Source of the DNA: Thinopyrum elongatum
Lineage: Eukaryota; Streptophyta; Magnoliopsida; Poales; Poaceae
DNA: 64,000 nt
NCBI GenBank assembly: GCA_011799875.1
Contig: CM022302.1
Span: 521,902,560 to 521,966,559, forward strand
Direction: 5' to 3'
Positions 1 through 12,140 of this stretch are shown one piece after another. Made by a program: the position numbers and the translations under genes. Each line of letters starts with the position of its first letter. Within the stretch, counting starts at the first letter, position 1. The notes beneath the pieces are model-generated. The model was given only the letters and a program-made list of their open reading frames with translations, had not been told where the DNA came from and did not search any database.

Positions 1-651
1 GTTATGCAAAATATGAACCTGGGCTCTAAAAAGGCCGAGGCCCAAACAAGAATTAGACTAAAAAAGGCTTGGGCCTAAAAAAAGAGTTGACTGTAAGAAA
101 AAAGTTTGTAAAAGGCTGCATCCTAGAAAATAAAAAGGCCAAGGCCCAAATTAGAACTAGACTAAAAAGGCTGTGGCCCAAAACAATAGTGGACTATAAA
201 AAAAATTCATCCGAAAAAGGCTCCATCCCAGAAAATAAAAGGCCAAATTATTGGGCCAGGCCCATGCAGATAAGCAAAATAAAGAGAAACAAAAAACATT
301 AAATGGGCTAAATTATTGGGCTTGGCCCATGGAGACGGCCGAAATGGACCGGGCTGATTCTATTTTACGACCTTTTCATTTGGTCGTAATTCTGCCACGT
401 CAACTTGCCACGGTGGATCTGACGTGGTGTGGGCGGATTGCTAGTGACCAAAATAATTGGTCGTTAAATCTACGACCTTTTTTTTTTGTCATAAACGTCT
501 ATGACCATTCCAGAAGAAAGGTCGTTAATTTCAGTTTATGATGGCCAGCTTTTGACCATCTGTTTTTGGTCACAAAAAGGTCACAAATGGAAAACAATGA
601 CCATACGGTGACCAATAGTGATGGTCACAAGTTGACGTATTTCTTGTACTG
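1..651. mobile_element. CACTA transposon terminal region (truncated by the window edge)
   Basis: The right edge, read on the minus strand from 651, is CAGTACAAGAAATACG. This is one base off the CACTACAAGAAA end that recurs in Triticeae CACTA elements. The subterminal 350-640 stretch is rich in short direct and inverted copies of GGTCAC, GGTCGT and ACGACC, which is typical of CACTA subterminal arrays. Positions 25-240 hold about two imperfect copies of a roughly 106-bp unit containing AAAAAGGCC-AGGCCCAAA. An 8-bp inverted repeat (CCACGTCA/TGACGTGG) lies near 398-425. No transposase reading frame is visible, and the other end lies outside the window. The superfamily call is an inference from the terminus and the subterminal repeats. 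Confidence 0.65.
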
Positions 652-924
652 AGATTAAGAGGAGCGGTGCGCCATAGAGGGCGCCACGGAGATGCGAGGA
701 CTTGAGTGCAAATTCCATCCTTGGTGGGAAGACGGGAGATAATCTCACCTAGGATGCCGCTCGGAAGGTCGCTGATGCGGTCCGGATGAGTTTTTTTTCT
801 CATCCTCCTTAGATCCAGTGGGTAGACCCTCACCGGTTCCCGCCGGTACCGCCAAACACCCAGAGGAATGCGTCGTCGGTGGCACGAGCCTTGCCCTCTT
901 GGTACTAGAAGCATCGGACTCCAT
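652..924 (-). pseudogene. F-box gene 5' fragment (copy 1), frameshifted and truncated by the CACTA end
   Basis: The start codon at 924 opens a Ser/Thr-Lys-Arg-rich leader like the other F-box copies in this window ([12 protein letters not shown]). The F-box core follows ([30 protein letters not shown]) but in a different frame. The shift falls at a run of eight T on the plus strand (791-798). Homology stops at about 651, exactly where the CACTA terminus begins, so the leucine-rich and FBD parts are gone. Family members are substrate-recognition subunits of SCF ubiquitin ligases; this copy cannot encode one. Confidence 0.8.
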
Positions 925-1019
925 CTAGTAGTGATGGATGTGGTGGATCTGGAAAGACGGTTTGGAGGACGGAGGTGTTGCAACAACACGGTTTAACCTA
1001 TTTTTTAACTGATGTCGTT

Positions 1020-1536
1020 GCAAGAACAGTGACTATACTAGACTCGCGGATGTGCCTCCCCGAGTACACGAGTCATCCGAACCAATGATAACACGGTGGC
1101 CATGCCTCCACTTGATTCACGCACATGCCTCTCCGAGCAACGCGTCACTACAAACATACTGAACACGGACGCACAACCGCAACTATTCTTCTTAACATGG
1201 GACGCAAGACCGTAAGTCTTCTTCTTAATATGGGACCGTGCCTCCACTTGCTCGACCGATGTGCCTATATGAGTACACAACTCAGCTGAAATAATGACAA
1301 CTGAGAGGCACGACCGTCTCCTCTTATACTATAGGACTGTGCCTTCACTAACTTCACGGTCGTGCCTCTCTTACTCCATGAGTCAGCTAAGTTAATCGAA
1401 ACACAGAGGCATGACCATGAGCCTTCCTAACATAGGACAAGACCTGCACTAGATTCAAGTGCCTCTCTGAGCAAACATGTCGAAGGAAACATTTCGAACC
1501 GAGAGACACACCCACAACGACAACAACAACAACCAG

Positions 1537-1569
<33 letters not shown>

Positions 1570-1600
1570 GTTTAGCTTTGCATCTGCTTTCAGTACCATA
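1020..1600. repeat. GGCACG/CGTGCC-type array, block 1, with a CAA-rich microsatellite
   Basis: No gene is supported here. The stretch is a loose array of CGTGCCTC, GGCACGACCG and similar half-sites with recurring spacers such as CTCTCTGAGCAAACATGTC (1470-1490) and AAACATTTCGAAC. Positions 1510-1570 are an imperfect (CAA)n tract. The same modules return at 36.2-37.4 kb. Confidence 0.7.
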
Positions 1601-1764
1601 GTTTGAATAAGAATTTGAACAGATAAGTTCTATTAGTAGTGTACTGTGAGGATTTCAACTGCAAGCATAGTTTGAAATAACACACATACGATACTTAACT
1701 TGATACTAGTAGTTAAAATTTATATGGTGTAATGCCATCCCTCCATCACCGTACACGTCTCGTG

Positions 1765-3321
1765 TCATGCCGTTTTTTTGTAAAGACCGGTGATCACAAG
1801 TGAGAGCAAGTCTTTGCCGCGCACAGTGCACCACTGGATACTGATGAGTACAACCCAATCAACTGTCAGCCTGGCTGCATCTGCAAAAGCAGAAAACCCG
1901 GTGATCGCCATCCTTCCATCTTTGTGTATACAATAGGTGCCAGGAAAATCAAGGTTGCTGAAAATTTGAACAAGCCTGATGCTGCCCTTGAGAGGCAGAT
2001 ATCCAAGCTTCATCCTAAGATCATTGGTAACAATAGCCAGGATTTTCTATACAAGAACAAATTATTCTGGCATTAAATTAGGAAGACAGACATGTTGACG
2101 GTGGAATAGAGAAAGAAACATTGACGTACCAAACGGTCTGTGTGAATGTTGATGAAACATAGACAGTGCACAAAGGTAATGGTAGGGATGTGTTTAGCAT
2201 TTAAGACTAGTTTAATCATGCAAGCCATGTGGATATAGGAAAGTTTAATGCCCCGGGTGTAGACTGTCTTGTCTATGTAGCTCCTTTGTGATAAACTGAG
2301 ACCTTCAAGAGCTAAATAAATACAACCATGTATTAGCCACTATGTGTGAAGCAATGAATAGAGCAGTTAAAACTAAAATAAAAGAATAATGGTTTTTAAA
2401 AGGGAAATTACAGTTTTAAACTACATTGTGAGCACAAAGAAAGATTTAATACATTATATCACAGAGATTAAGCATATAAATGCCAACGGCATGCCACAGT
2501 AAAATTATAATAGATAAATGTTAATCTAGAACAAACATTAAGTCAAGTAGCATCTTGATAAGTGATTAGAACATACCAACGGAAGGTTTGGGAAAGGCCT
2601 TGTGACCTCCTCGAGATTCACTCAACATCAAATCAATATGAAAGAAGAAATCTTCTCCTTGCAAATCCAGTTTAATAATATCTTCGTAAAACAGATCATA
2701 GTCACGTATCAACTTTTCCCATCCACGTCCATGAAACTTAGACCTGTGGTTGCCATCTATAAACTTAATCTTGTAAGACAATTCCTGAGTAGTGCCAAAC
2801 ACAAGGTCAAAATCTTCTTCTTCAAAACCATCCTCGAAAGCTTCATCTTTCCATAAAGAGATCAAAGAAAGGACCTGGTTCCGGTAGTAGCATGGGACAT
2901 ACTGCAAAAAAGTAAAATTATAACAAAAGTATATAAAAGTTTTACTGATTTTCAAAAAAATGCATGAAAGTGTTTTTTTCTTGTAATTACTTGGCTTTCA
3001 GGCACAGGCACAGACACCGTCTATGATATTTAATTAAACCTATACAACACAGTTCAGCTTCTAATTACATCAAGGCCTATAAATTAAAAACAAGCATGCA
3101 CAGTATATTTTGTTGCGAAGGAATATGTGTGGCTGCTGACTGCGGATTAAAGGTAACTGTAGCAATGACAGTGATGAAGGTTTTTTACTAGCCACGTGAT
3201 TGGTAGTAAAACTTACCAGGCACGACTCATAACAACGAGGCAAAGGCACAATCAAGAAAGATTGGGCAACATCAGATTCAACACCGGGATAGTTGAGGTT
3301 CCTGCAAACACCACACGCCAT
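1765..3321 (-). CDS. B3-like domain protein, copy 1 (four exons, apparently intact)
   Basis: Exons on the minus strand are 3321-3217, 2901-2577, 2311-2130 and 2046-1765, all with GT/AG borders (donors GTAAGT, GTATGT, GTACGT; acceptors TTTTGCAG, ATTTAG, TGTATAG). They join in frame at phases 0, 1 and 0 into roughly 297 residues. Exon 1 starts MACGVCR, a short Cys-x2-Cys-Arg segment. Exon 2 carries a B3-like core (RSKFHGRGWEKLI, then DYDLFYEDIIKLDL, comparable with the GW...L..GD.v.f.l pattern). Exon 4 looks like a second B3-like half (DGRMAITGFSAFADAA, then VDWVVLISI). B3 proteins bind DNA in the nucleus; target and role are unknown. Exon lengths 105/325/182/282 match the copies at 43.3 and 57.5 kb (105/307/182/273-282), which is strong evidence for the model. 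It is divergent to the GRF gene at 4237. Confidence 0.8.
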
Positions 3322-4236
3322 GGTTGTCTACAAGATGTAACAATATATAAGACTCGGGTTCATTAATTATTAAAGATGCTGGTATCCAATGAGAATGACT
3401 ATATAGATCTGACTATATAGATCCATTTATTTCAACACTCCGCTAATGGTACATAGAATTAAAGGACTATACATCACTCATACATGCTTGTTTCAACGAG
3501 TAAGATAGAGCGGAGCGAATGCTGATTTAGTGATATCTCTTGATGTCAGTGTCTCTGTAAAAATAAAAAAACACGCACAGACCTCCTCAAATCTACTAGC
3601 TGGCAGGGAACTAGCTGAAAAAATCAACTGTAGTCCTCCAAGATTATTCCCCTATAGAACCTCTTAAATGGGGTAAGATCTTATCACAAAAACTAAAATT
3701 AAAAGGGTAACATATAGCAAGAATCCAACTAACAAAACACAGTGCACAACGCATAAGTAATCAGTAGAGGGGAAAAATTACTGTATTTCAGAGGAAGTGG
3801 GCAAACCATAGATCTATCTGTGTGGACTGTAAAGTGAGGAAGATGAAGCAAGTAAGACAAAAGGAACCAGATAAGAGGAGGGAGTGGAAGAGCAAGTGAC
3901 TCGGGAGAGGAGATGCACATAACGATGTATTTATGGAGTAATTATGGAGAGGGAAGTAATTTTGTGTACTCGCTCGTCAAAACTGAAACTACTGGGAAAA
4001 GTAAATGGCTCCTTGCCATCCCAGCGCAAAAAAAGGTTGGGTAGGTGGGTGGTGGGTCTGGCGAGTAAGTGGAATCTTTGGTCGAGCCGGACCATGTCGA
4101 AGTCCCTTGCTTTCATTTCCCCTGTCGCTCTCTCACTATCTCTGTCCCCCCTCTCTCTCTCCCTCTTTCTCTCTCTCTCTTTCCTCACGAATTCGATGCC
4201 GCCTACGCCACCGCATCTGCTCACATCCTCCGTGCC
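3322..4236. promoter_or_regulatory. Shared intergenic region between the divergent B3-like and GRF genes
   Basis: About 0.9 kb separates two start codons pointing away from each other, so both promoters must lie here. A pyrimidine-rich CT microsatellite (about 4131-4192) sits just upstream of the GRF start and looks like a 5' leader. No recognisable transposon is seen in the gap. Specific elements cannot be assigned with confidence. Confidence 0.4.
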
Positions 4237-5572
4237 ATGTCGACACCAAAGATCGGAGAAGAGAGGAGGAAGGAAGGCTTGAACTTCCTTGAGCTGGATT
4301 TTGATTTCTATGTAGGTGATTTCCTGCTACATATGGAGTGTTGAACTGGGTTTTGTTTTCCCAACAAAAGATCTGAGATCTAAACATTCATGTGTCCTTG
4401 TAGGAGAACCCTGATACCATTGAAGACCGGGATTTTTGTGGTAAAGAGGTCGACCGTCCTCTCTATTGCGTTCTCCACGATACCAAGCCTCTCAGGTGTG
4501 TGGCCTTTGAAGGAAGTGACACGGGAAGGAGGTTCTATGGCTGTGCTATGAAAGTTAGTCACTTTCGAAAATCCATGCTACTTTCTTGTTGAATCAAACT
4601 GGTTGGATATAGGACATGTAGTCTCCAAAGAAGACTGATTACTTCTTGTGTTTTGCGGTTGATTGTAGAAAACATTGTGTAGTCCTTTTAGTTTACATAA
4701 AAGTTAAAGATCACTACTAATTATACATCACTGCACACAAAAGAAGTGATCTAAACACTCTCATGTTTGTTTACAAAGGGACTTCTGTTTAATGGTCAGT
4801 ATATTCTTAAAAAAAATCTATCTAAATAAGTTGGCTGCAAAGGTAGCTCCATATTAATTGAAGCTGGCTTAAAAGAAACTAAGTACAATTTTGAAATAAC
4901 TCCGTGGATAGGGTGGGCGAAGTACATAATTAGTGATGCGAATACCTAACCATTGACGTGCCACATTACATAAGCACAGTTCATAGTTAGTTGAATGAGG
5001 TTATAAACAAAGTATATGTCAACTTTATTATATCCCAGAGCTTGAGCAGTAGTATATTAATAGTTTCTGTTCATTTTGTTCCTTTTTGTTCGCAGAGAGG
5101 CGTGAACTATGGAGTCGTCGAATGGGTTGACCACCCATGGCCTATCATTATGCAGAGGTGCCTACTCAAGCTCTGGGAGATGTTGCATGAGAGCAATGAT
5201 GATAGGCAAGCACAGAATGAAGAGATAAGTAGGCTTAAAATGAAGATTGAACAAGTGAACCTTAAGCTCAAGAATCTTGTTGCATTTGTCGAAAGAACTA
5301 ATGTAACTACCATGAAAATTGATAGGCAGAAGAAGCAGATGGGTATCATTGATAAAGACGTCAAGCGCATTCAGAAGTCTCTCACAGGTGCCATTCAGAA
5401 TCTTAAGGATGAGAGCGGTGAAATTAAGCATGACAGGGATTTTCTGAAGGAGGAGGTGCATATGCTGAAGGAGAATAGAAAGAAGATGCAAAGCGTCATC
5501 TGTGATCTTTTCTGGCAAGGGTTTGCAAACACTGATGAACCCCTGATGATCAAGGCAATCCTCGAAGAATGA
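4237..5572 (+). CDS. GRF-type zinc-finger and coiled-coil protein
   Basis: Three phase-0 exons give 233 residues: 4237-4311 (donor TAT|GTAGGT), 4404-4553 (acceptor CTTGTAG, donor AAA|GTTAGT) and 5096-5572 (acceptor TTCGCAG). Exon 2 and the start of exon 3 form a plant GRF-type zinc finger: PLYCVLHDTKPLR, FEGSDTGRRFYGCAMK, then VVEWVDHPWP. The rest (about residues 90-220) is Lys/Glu-rich heptad-like sequence predicted to be coiled coil (EEISRLKMKIEQVNLK and similar). The last cysteine usually found before the V-x-W-V-D segment is tyrosine here (GVNYGVVEW), so zinc binding may be weakened. An in-frame upstream ATG at 4069 exists, but the region it would add is low-complexity leader sequence. 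The function of this plant family is poorly known. Confidence 0.75.
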
Positions 5573-6573
5573 TCATTAACAATTGTCTTCTTTAGAAATG
5601 TTGGAAGGAATACTCGTCTAGTATAAGTTTATGATTGGACATGGTTATTTGGCTAAAGGCATCTATCTTATTTTTTGCAATCTTTCAGTGGGCGTGTGAT
5701 GGTCTACGCGCATGAAAAATTGATCTCCTAAATATTTTATTTTCAAACACACATGCTGCTAGCGAGGCGCATCCGGCAATCTTTCGGCTTGGATCATTCC
5801 ACAAGACATGGGTTACTATGGTCTAGTAAGGCACAGCCCTCGCTTTGGCACGCATGGGGAACCATGCCTCTGCTAACTTGGCACTGAGTTGTCAAAAGCA
5901 CGGTTCTATGTGAAGCAGGAGCACCGCACTACCGCTGATGCACATAGAATCTATAATCTACACAGGCACACTTACTCATGAGGCCAACGCACGTCTGTGC
6001 CTCCGTGACTCGAATGTTTGTAGTCAGACATAAACTTGTTCACAGCCATGCATTTCCATGTCAGGCACGTACGAATTCACACAGGAGCATGGTCATCAAT
6101 CTACAACAAGGCGTACGTTTCTAGATCCATCATGCCTCTCGGCGTCAAAAAATTTCACACGGGTCATGTTCAGTGGGACATGCAACATCGTGAGTTCGCT
6201 GGAAGCACAGTTTCACATTAAGCAGGGTCACGGCCATGCGTGTGTGTGCATGGAGGCAGTGCCGTCCGATCACTACACACGCACTGGTTTACATGCACTA
6301 GATGCACGTTCATTGCAGAATAGGCAAGGCCCTGCCTCTTCAGTTCCAAATGTTTTTGTTCCCTGGTCCACTTAACAGAGAGCAACATATTCATTCGAGG
6401 ACTTCCGCACACAAAATGTTGTAGCAACAAGATAAAATGACATAAAACTAGGTTGATTGACTTTGGTACATGTGGGCTGCCTCGTAGCTGCATAGCACAA
6501 AAACATCTAACTGTTTAGACAGAACCCAGCCTCGGAATGGTGTGACGACATCTAACTGTATTAGCTTGAACAA
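5573..6573. repeat. GGCACG/CGTGCC-type array, block 2
   Basis: There is no supported gene. From about 5750 to 6380 the sequence is dominated by degenerate GGCACG, CGTGCCTC and CATGCCTC words separated by 20-40 bp spacers. The remainder is the 3' flank of the F-box pseudogene at 6574-8540. Confidence 0.6.
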
Positions 6574-8540
6574 CTAACTACAGCCCTCTTTCCAGCAGTC
6601 ACAAGTGAACGGATCTGACAAATCCAGGTAATCAACACGCCTGTGTTTCAAATCCAAGCACGCATGATCACAACATGATGATAATTTGAGGTGGGCGCGT
6701 TTGGAAGCTTTATTCTCCCACTGGAACAACTTCTGTTGCTGTTCCTAAAATTCTTGCCTGGAGTTTGAGGGAAAGCGAAACTTAATCCTGATGGTCTCTA
6801 ACTCCGTTGCATTCAGAATAAAAAACCTGACAAACTCAATGTTCTTCCCGCTTTTTTCATAATCTTCCAACGTTATTGTCTTCAAATGAATGATGTGTTC
6901 TTTGACAAACGCACGGTGCTTGCGATGCCAAAAATTTCTTGCACCATCAGCAATGAATCCCCCCTGAAAATGCATAAAGGTTGAAAAATACTTAAGGCAT
7001 ATGGAAGGAGAAAATGAACGATAAATTCTATGACCCCCGTCCCAAACAGTTTGTCGTACATTTGCCTAGATACGGATGTATATATAATACAAAAACATGC
7101 CTAGATACAGGGTGTATCCATTACAGAAAAAATGTAAGACAAGCTTTTTGAGATGGAGGGAGTACTGCACTATGCATGGTATGAGCTTTTCATTGGGAGT
7201 GAGAATCATCACCTCAACAAACAAGTTCTCCAGGTTTGGAAGGCATTGAATCAAGTGAACAACCAGGTCCACTTGATAAGACATGATCAAAAGCAAGGTC
7301 TTGACAGATTGCCGCATTGTAGTTAGGCTGTCCGTCGCCAAACCCTTCACAGAGCATGGAAAATAAATCATAAATTTAATAAAACAAAGGTTGGATGACA
7401 TGAAACTCCTTTCCTCAAGCAAATGCAGCTGAAAGTATTGTGAAATGTCAGTACCATATGACCTGTGGAGTCAAGCGAGATTCCGAATTTGCCCAATGTC
7501 TCCAGTTTAGGTACAGAGACGATGAATACCTCCATGTTATTGCTCTGGATATCGTGAATCAACCGTTGAAGTGAGGGGGCATCCTCGATGATGAATTTTC
7601 TTTTTTTCTCACCACGAATGCCGATGCTTACAATGTTAGGCGAGTTTATTGTGATGTAATGCCTTTCACTATTGCAAACAAGCAGCAGGCACTCGAGTGC
7701 AGGGCAACTCGAGTTGATTATGCTTTCCAATGAGAAGTCTGATATATCAACCTCAACAAGCTAAAGTCTCTTGACCAGTGGTAGTTCAAGCGCCCGTACA
7801 TAATGGTCTGGTATCTGACAACACATGAAGCTGACAGTGTGCAGCGAACGGGAAAACTGAGAGATGGATGTCGGTAGTGACAGTGCAGATGAAGAGCATG
7901 TGTGTGGTAGTTTGACCGTTTGTTTCACGAATCATGGAAACAGGTAGTAAAACTCAAGCACCTGGAGATTGTTCAATCTGGAGGACTCAAGCCAGGAGTG
8001 GACAGTAGAGGGTCTGCACTGGAGGTAGCACGCCGGTATGCAGAGGCGGTGAACTGCGCCCTCATGGCCGGAGAGGATGGACTCTGGAAGGTACGAATCA
8101 TCATAAGGAACGGTTTTTCCACGATGCCAAGTTCCGATGTATCGTATGCGAACAAGCTCCTCGCTGTAGGCAGAGGCTCTACTGATGATCTCGATATGAA
8201 CTGTTTCTTGGGGGTTAAAAAGATGAGCGACAGGGATCTCATGGCAATCCAGATTCAGAGGAGCGGTGCGTCAAATAGGGCGCCACCGACGTGCGAGGAT
8301 TTGAGTGCGGATGCCCTCCTTAGTGGGGAGACGGGAGATGATCTCACCGAGGATGGCGTAAGGGAGGTCGCTAATGCGGTCCGGACCAAACTCCTCTTCC
8401 TGATCCTCGGATCCAGTAGGCGCACCCTCGCCGCTTCCAGCCGCTACCGCCAAACCACCAGAGGAGGGCGTCGCCGGTGGCGCGAGCCTCGCCCTCTTGG
8501 TGCTTGGCGCACCGGAGTGGATCTCCATCTTCGTCTCCAT
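6574..8540 (-). pseudogene. F-box/FBD gene, copy 2, with several nonsense codons
   Basis: The gene layout matches the intact copy at 9604-11434: exon 1 at 8540-7455, a 132-bp exon 2 at 7344-7213 and a last exon from 6963. The F-box is clear ([18 protein letters not shown]), followed by leucine-rich sequence and an FBD-like C-terminus (LKTITLEDYEKSGK). In-frame stops occur at 8271-8273 (in place of the Trp of WRPLW), 7932-7934, 7761-7763 and 6745-6747. The usual terminal stop after the Cys-x-Cys end has become TGG. An intact product is not possible. Family members select substrates for SCF ubiquitin ligases. Confidence 0.85.
7030..7166. mobile_element. Stowaway-like MITE in an F-box intron
   Basis: The ends carry the CCCGTCCCAAACAG and GATGGAGGGAGTA signatures of 'CTCCCTCCGT'-type Stowaway elements, with GATACGGATGTATATA-like interior sequence. 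It lies in the intron before the last exon of the F-box pseudogene. Degraded relatives lie at the same intron position in the copies at 17.2 and 20.5 kb; it is absent from the 9.6-11.4 kb copy. Confidence 0.65.
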
Positions 8541-8679
8541 TCCTGGGTTCATGCCGCCTGCGAGCACCGCTATATATGGCATGGATCTGGAAAGACGGCT
8601 AAGCGTAACTAGGGACAGGAGAGAAGGGGAGAGGAGTGGAGGGATCGAAGGGGCAGTTGGAGAACAACTATATTATTAA

Positions 8680-9480
8680 TATTGATATTATTTATTTCCT
8701 GTTGAGGAAGGAAACGAGGCACGGCCTTTTAGATATGGGACGCACTGTCCTGCATGCAACAGAGGCACGCTCGTCGATCGGAGGAGCAAGAGCATGGTTG
8801 TACATACACCATGCTTCTCTGCAGTGCAAACAGCTCCGCTTTGTGAGCAGAGCCACGGATATAGACGAAGCAGGGGCAAGAAAATTTGCGAGCAACTTAC
8901 ATGGATAGGCATGGCTGTGAAGCTAGCGATGGCACACTTTTAAATAAAGCACAAGAACAGTGGTTCCATGACAAGCACATCTCAATTTGCAGAAAGAGCA
9001 CTGTCATGGTTCTACAGGACGCATTGTTCTAGATGCATCTTGCCTCCTTTCATATAATTTCTTATCCACGGTCAGGACACTCAGGTCAGTGGAGGCATGT
9101 TTTTACATTAAGCAAAGTCACAGCCATGCTAGACTGTGCAACATGTTTCCACCGAAACGTTCACCACAGAGTCACGGACATACACAGAGGCAGTGTCATG
9201 CAGTGACAACAAACGCACAGTTTTACAGGTACAAGAGGCACGAGTGCCTCTGTATTGTAAAATATTTCAGCTAACACGTTCTTTGGTGAGCCATGGCCGT
9301 CACATCACACGTGACTGCGTGTTCCAGATGTTTTTAGTCGCTCGTTCTATTCACACAGATAGCCACACATTCACTCAATCATATCAGCAAGGTTGGAGTC
9401 TCTAGGAAAGGTTGTAATATGAAAAGGAAATAAACTAGATTTTTGCACTTGTGAGTTGCTTCACGGCTGAAGAGCACAAA
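8680..9480. repeat. GGCACG/CGTGCC-type array, block 3
   Basis: This is the 5' flank of F-box copy 2 followed by array sequence (GAGGCACG, CCATGC, GAGGCAGTG). Positions 8705-8850 resemble 11590-11735 upstream of the next F-box copy, so the promoter-proximal sequence was duplicated with the genes. No gene is seen. Confidence 0.55.
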
Positions 9481-9603
9481 AACAAGTTTCTGACAAGCTT
9501 ACAGACGGTGCATAAAGTACAAGCATTCCTTGATCATGCATACACAAAATCCAAACTGGGAAGCACGCAACAACACCCATCCTTTTTAGCCGGATAACCG
9601 TTT

Positions 9604-11434
9604 TCAGCATTCACAAGTCAATGGATCCGGCAAATCCATGATTGGACACTGGTTTGTCCAGATGTGTACTTTTAAATCCAAGTTCATGTGCCTGCAATAT
9701 CCTGACAATTTAAGACGAGCACATCTAGAAGCCTTGTTACCCCATTGAAGCACCTCTTGTTGATGTTCGTAAAATCCTTCTGTGATGTCTGGGGGGGAGC
9801 AAAACTTAAGCCTCATGGTCTCTAACTCCCTTGTGTTCAGAACAAAGAACGTTGCAAATTCAATGTTTTTTTGGCAGTGTACATATTTTTCCAGCGTTAC
9901 TGTCTTCAAACGAATGTCATGCTGTTCGAGAAACGCCCAGCGCTTGTGGAACCACTTATTTGTTACACCTTCCTCACGACATACTCCTCCCTGAAAATGC
10001 ATGAAGAGTGAGAATACTCGAGGTCTACAAGGGGAGAGAGAGACTTCCGATATAGTACACCATGCATGGTATGTGCTTTCAATGTGTGTGGAAATCATTA
10101 CCTCGATAAACAGGTTCTCTAGGCTTGGAAAGCATCGCATCAAGGCAACAACCTTGTTCAGATTTAATGACATGTGGATAAGCAGGATCTTGACAGATTC
10201 AATTGCCATTGATAGGCTGACTATAGACAAAGCCTGCATCGAACATATATCATAAAATTAGCTGAATAAAGGTTGCATGACATGAAACTTGGGCACTAGA
10301 ACGAATGCAACTCAAGAGTATAGTGCAAAAAGTGAGTACCTCAATAACTGTAGAGCCAAAAGCAATCTTGGATTCAGGAAATCCTTCGTAAAAATTTCCA
10401 AGACACTCAAGTTTAGGTGCGGAGAAGACAGTTATCTGCAAGTGCCGGCTCTGAATATCGTGAATGAACCGTTTAAGTGAGGGTGCATCCTCAATAATGA
10501 GTTCACCATTCTCACAAAGAATGCAAATGACTTCAACTTTAGCTGAGTTTATTCTAACGCAATGGTCCAGGTTATTGCAGACAAGCAAGAGCCACTCGAG
10601 GGCAGGGCAACCATAATTGATTATGCTTTGCAGTGAGACGTCTGACACATCAACCTCCAAAAATGAAAGCCTCTTGAGCAGTGGAAGTTTAAACGATCGT
10701 GCATAGTTATCAGGTATTTGGCAAAGAGCAAATGTGACGGTGTGCAGTGAGGAGGAAAATAGCAGCATGGAAGTTGATGGTGAGGGCGCGGATGAAGCGA
10801 TTTCGTGTGGTAGTGTGATGGTTTTTCTCACGAAATGTGGGAACATGTAGTAGAACTCGAGAACCTGGAGATTGTTCAGTCTGGAGGATCGAAGCCAAGC
10901 GTTGACTGTAGCGGGTCTGCAGTGGACGTAGCACGCCGGAATGCAGAGGCGATGAACTGCGCCCTCATGGCCAGAGAGAATGGCTTCCGGAAGGCTCAAA
11001 CCATCAATGTCAGATTGAAAACGGAACCGAGTTCCAAAATATCTTATGCGAATGAGATCCTTGCTGGGGAGCATGGAGACTATGTCGATATGAACGGTTT
11101 CTAGTGGCTTAAAAAGACGAGCGACAGGGATCTCACTGCAGTCGAGATCCAGGGGAGCGGTGCTCCATAAAGGACGCCACCGACGTGTGAGGATTTGAGT
11201 GCGGATGCCCTCCTTAGTGCTGAGACGGGAGATGATCTCCCCAAGGACGGCGTCCGGGAGGTCGCTGATACGGGCCAGACCAGACTCCTCCTCGTGCTCC
11301 TCAGAACCAGTGGGCGGACCGCTGCCGCTTCCAGCCGCTACTGCCATACCCCCAGAGGAGGGCGTCACCGCTGGTGTGAGCCTCGCCCTCTTGTTGCTCA
11401 GGGCACCGGGCCGGATCTTGATCTTGGTTTCCAT
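9604..11434 (-). CDS. F-box/FBD-domain protein, copy 3 (intact)
   Basis: Three phase-0 exons (11434-10340, 10233-10102, 9990-9604) with GT/AG borders encode 537 residues. Order of parts: a Lys/Arg-containing leader with Pro/Gly/Ser linker (1-50), the F-box (about 54-93: [18 protein letters not shown], then WRPLWSTAPLDLD), leucine-rich segments through exon 1, and an FBD-like region in the last exon (LKTVTLEKYVHC, then ELETMRLKF) ending in CEC. The F-box would dock on Skp1 in an SCF E3 ligase, and the leucine-rich part would pick the substrate, which is unknown. This is the only copy in the cluster with no lesion, and it lacks the MITE found in the same intron of its neighbours. Confidence 0.85.
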
Positions 11435-11559
11435 TGCTGGGTTCGCGCTGCCTACGAGGAGTGCTCTGTGCGGTGTGGATCTGCAAACACGGCTAGGTCT
11501 TCACTGCGCATAGATCCAAGTGTGACGAGGGGAAGGGAGGGGACGGGATGGCGAGCAGT

Positions 11560-12000
11560 TGGACGGCAACTATAATTTATCTTTTTTCTTCCCTGATGCG
11601 GAAGAAAACAAGGCACGACCTTTTAGATACGGAACGCACTGTCCTACATGCATCGGACACACGCAAGTTGATCAGAAAGGCAAGAGCACAACTCTGCTTA
11701 CATCGCGCTTCTCTGTATTCCAAGCAGTTACGGCTTGAATCGTGTCTCTCTGAATTCAAGAATTTTCCGCTGACACAAGCACTCTGTGAGCATTGCCAAG
11801 AGAATAAACAAACCAGACACACGGTCCTACCTCTGTGATCCAAATGTTTTTCCGCGAACATGTTTACTTTGTGAGGTAGGGCTCTGAAGCTAGCCGGGGC
11901 ACGGTTTTAAATAAAGCACATGCACGATGCTTCCACGGCAAGCATGTCTCAATTTCCAGTAACAGCACTGTAATGAATCTACAGGATGTAGAGAAAACCT
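11560..12000. repeat. GGCACG/CGTGCC-type array, block 4, between head-to-head F-box copies
   Basis: This is the upstream sequence of copy 3 (-) and copy 4 (+), which face away from each other. It contains AAGGCACGACC, GGCACGGTT and other degenerate array words. Promoters for both copies must lie in 11435-12140. No separate gene is seen. Confidence 0.5.
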
Positions 12001-12140
12001 AACCGTCTTTCCGACCGCTCGCGTCTGTTCTCCTCCTCGCTTATCTTTAACTCACTTGGATCCGCGCGTAGTGAAGACCTAACCATCTGTCCAAATCCAC
12101 ACCACACAGAGCGCTGCTCGTAGGCGGTGCGAACCCAACA

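Noticed and set aside
4136..4387. Minus-strand frame rich in Arg/Glu
   Set aside because: It is the complement of the CT microsatellite in the GRF gene leader.
7920..8612. Plus-strand open frame of 230 codons
   Set aside because: It is antisense to the F-box pseudogene at 6574-8540; the sense strand shows the F-box and family exon structure, and the antisense protein has no domain.
11195..11575. Plus-strand open frames at the start of F-box copy 3
   Set aside because: Antisense shadows of the GC-rich F-box leader; similar shadows occur at every F-box copy.
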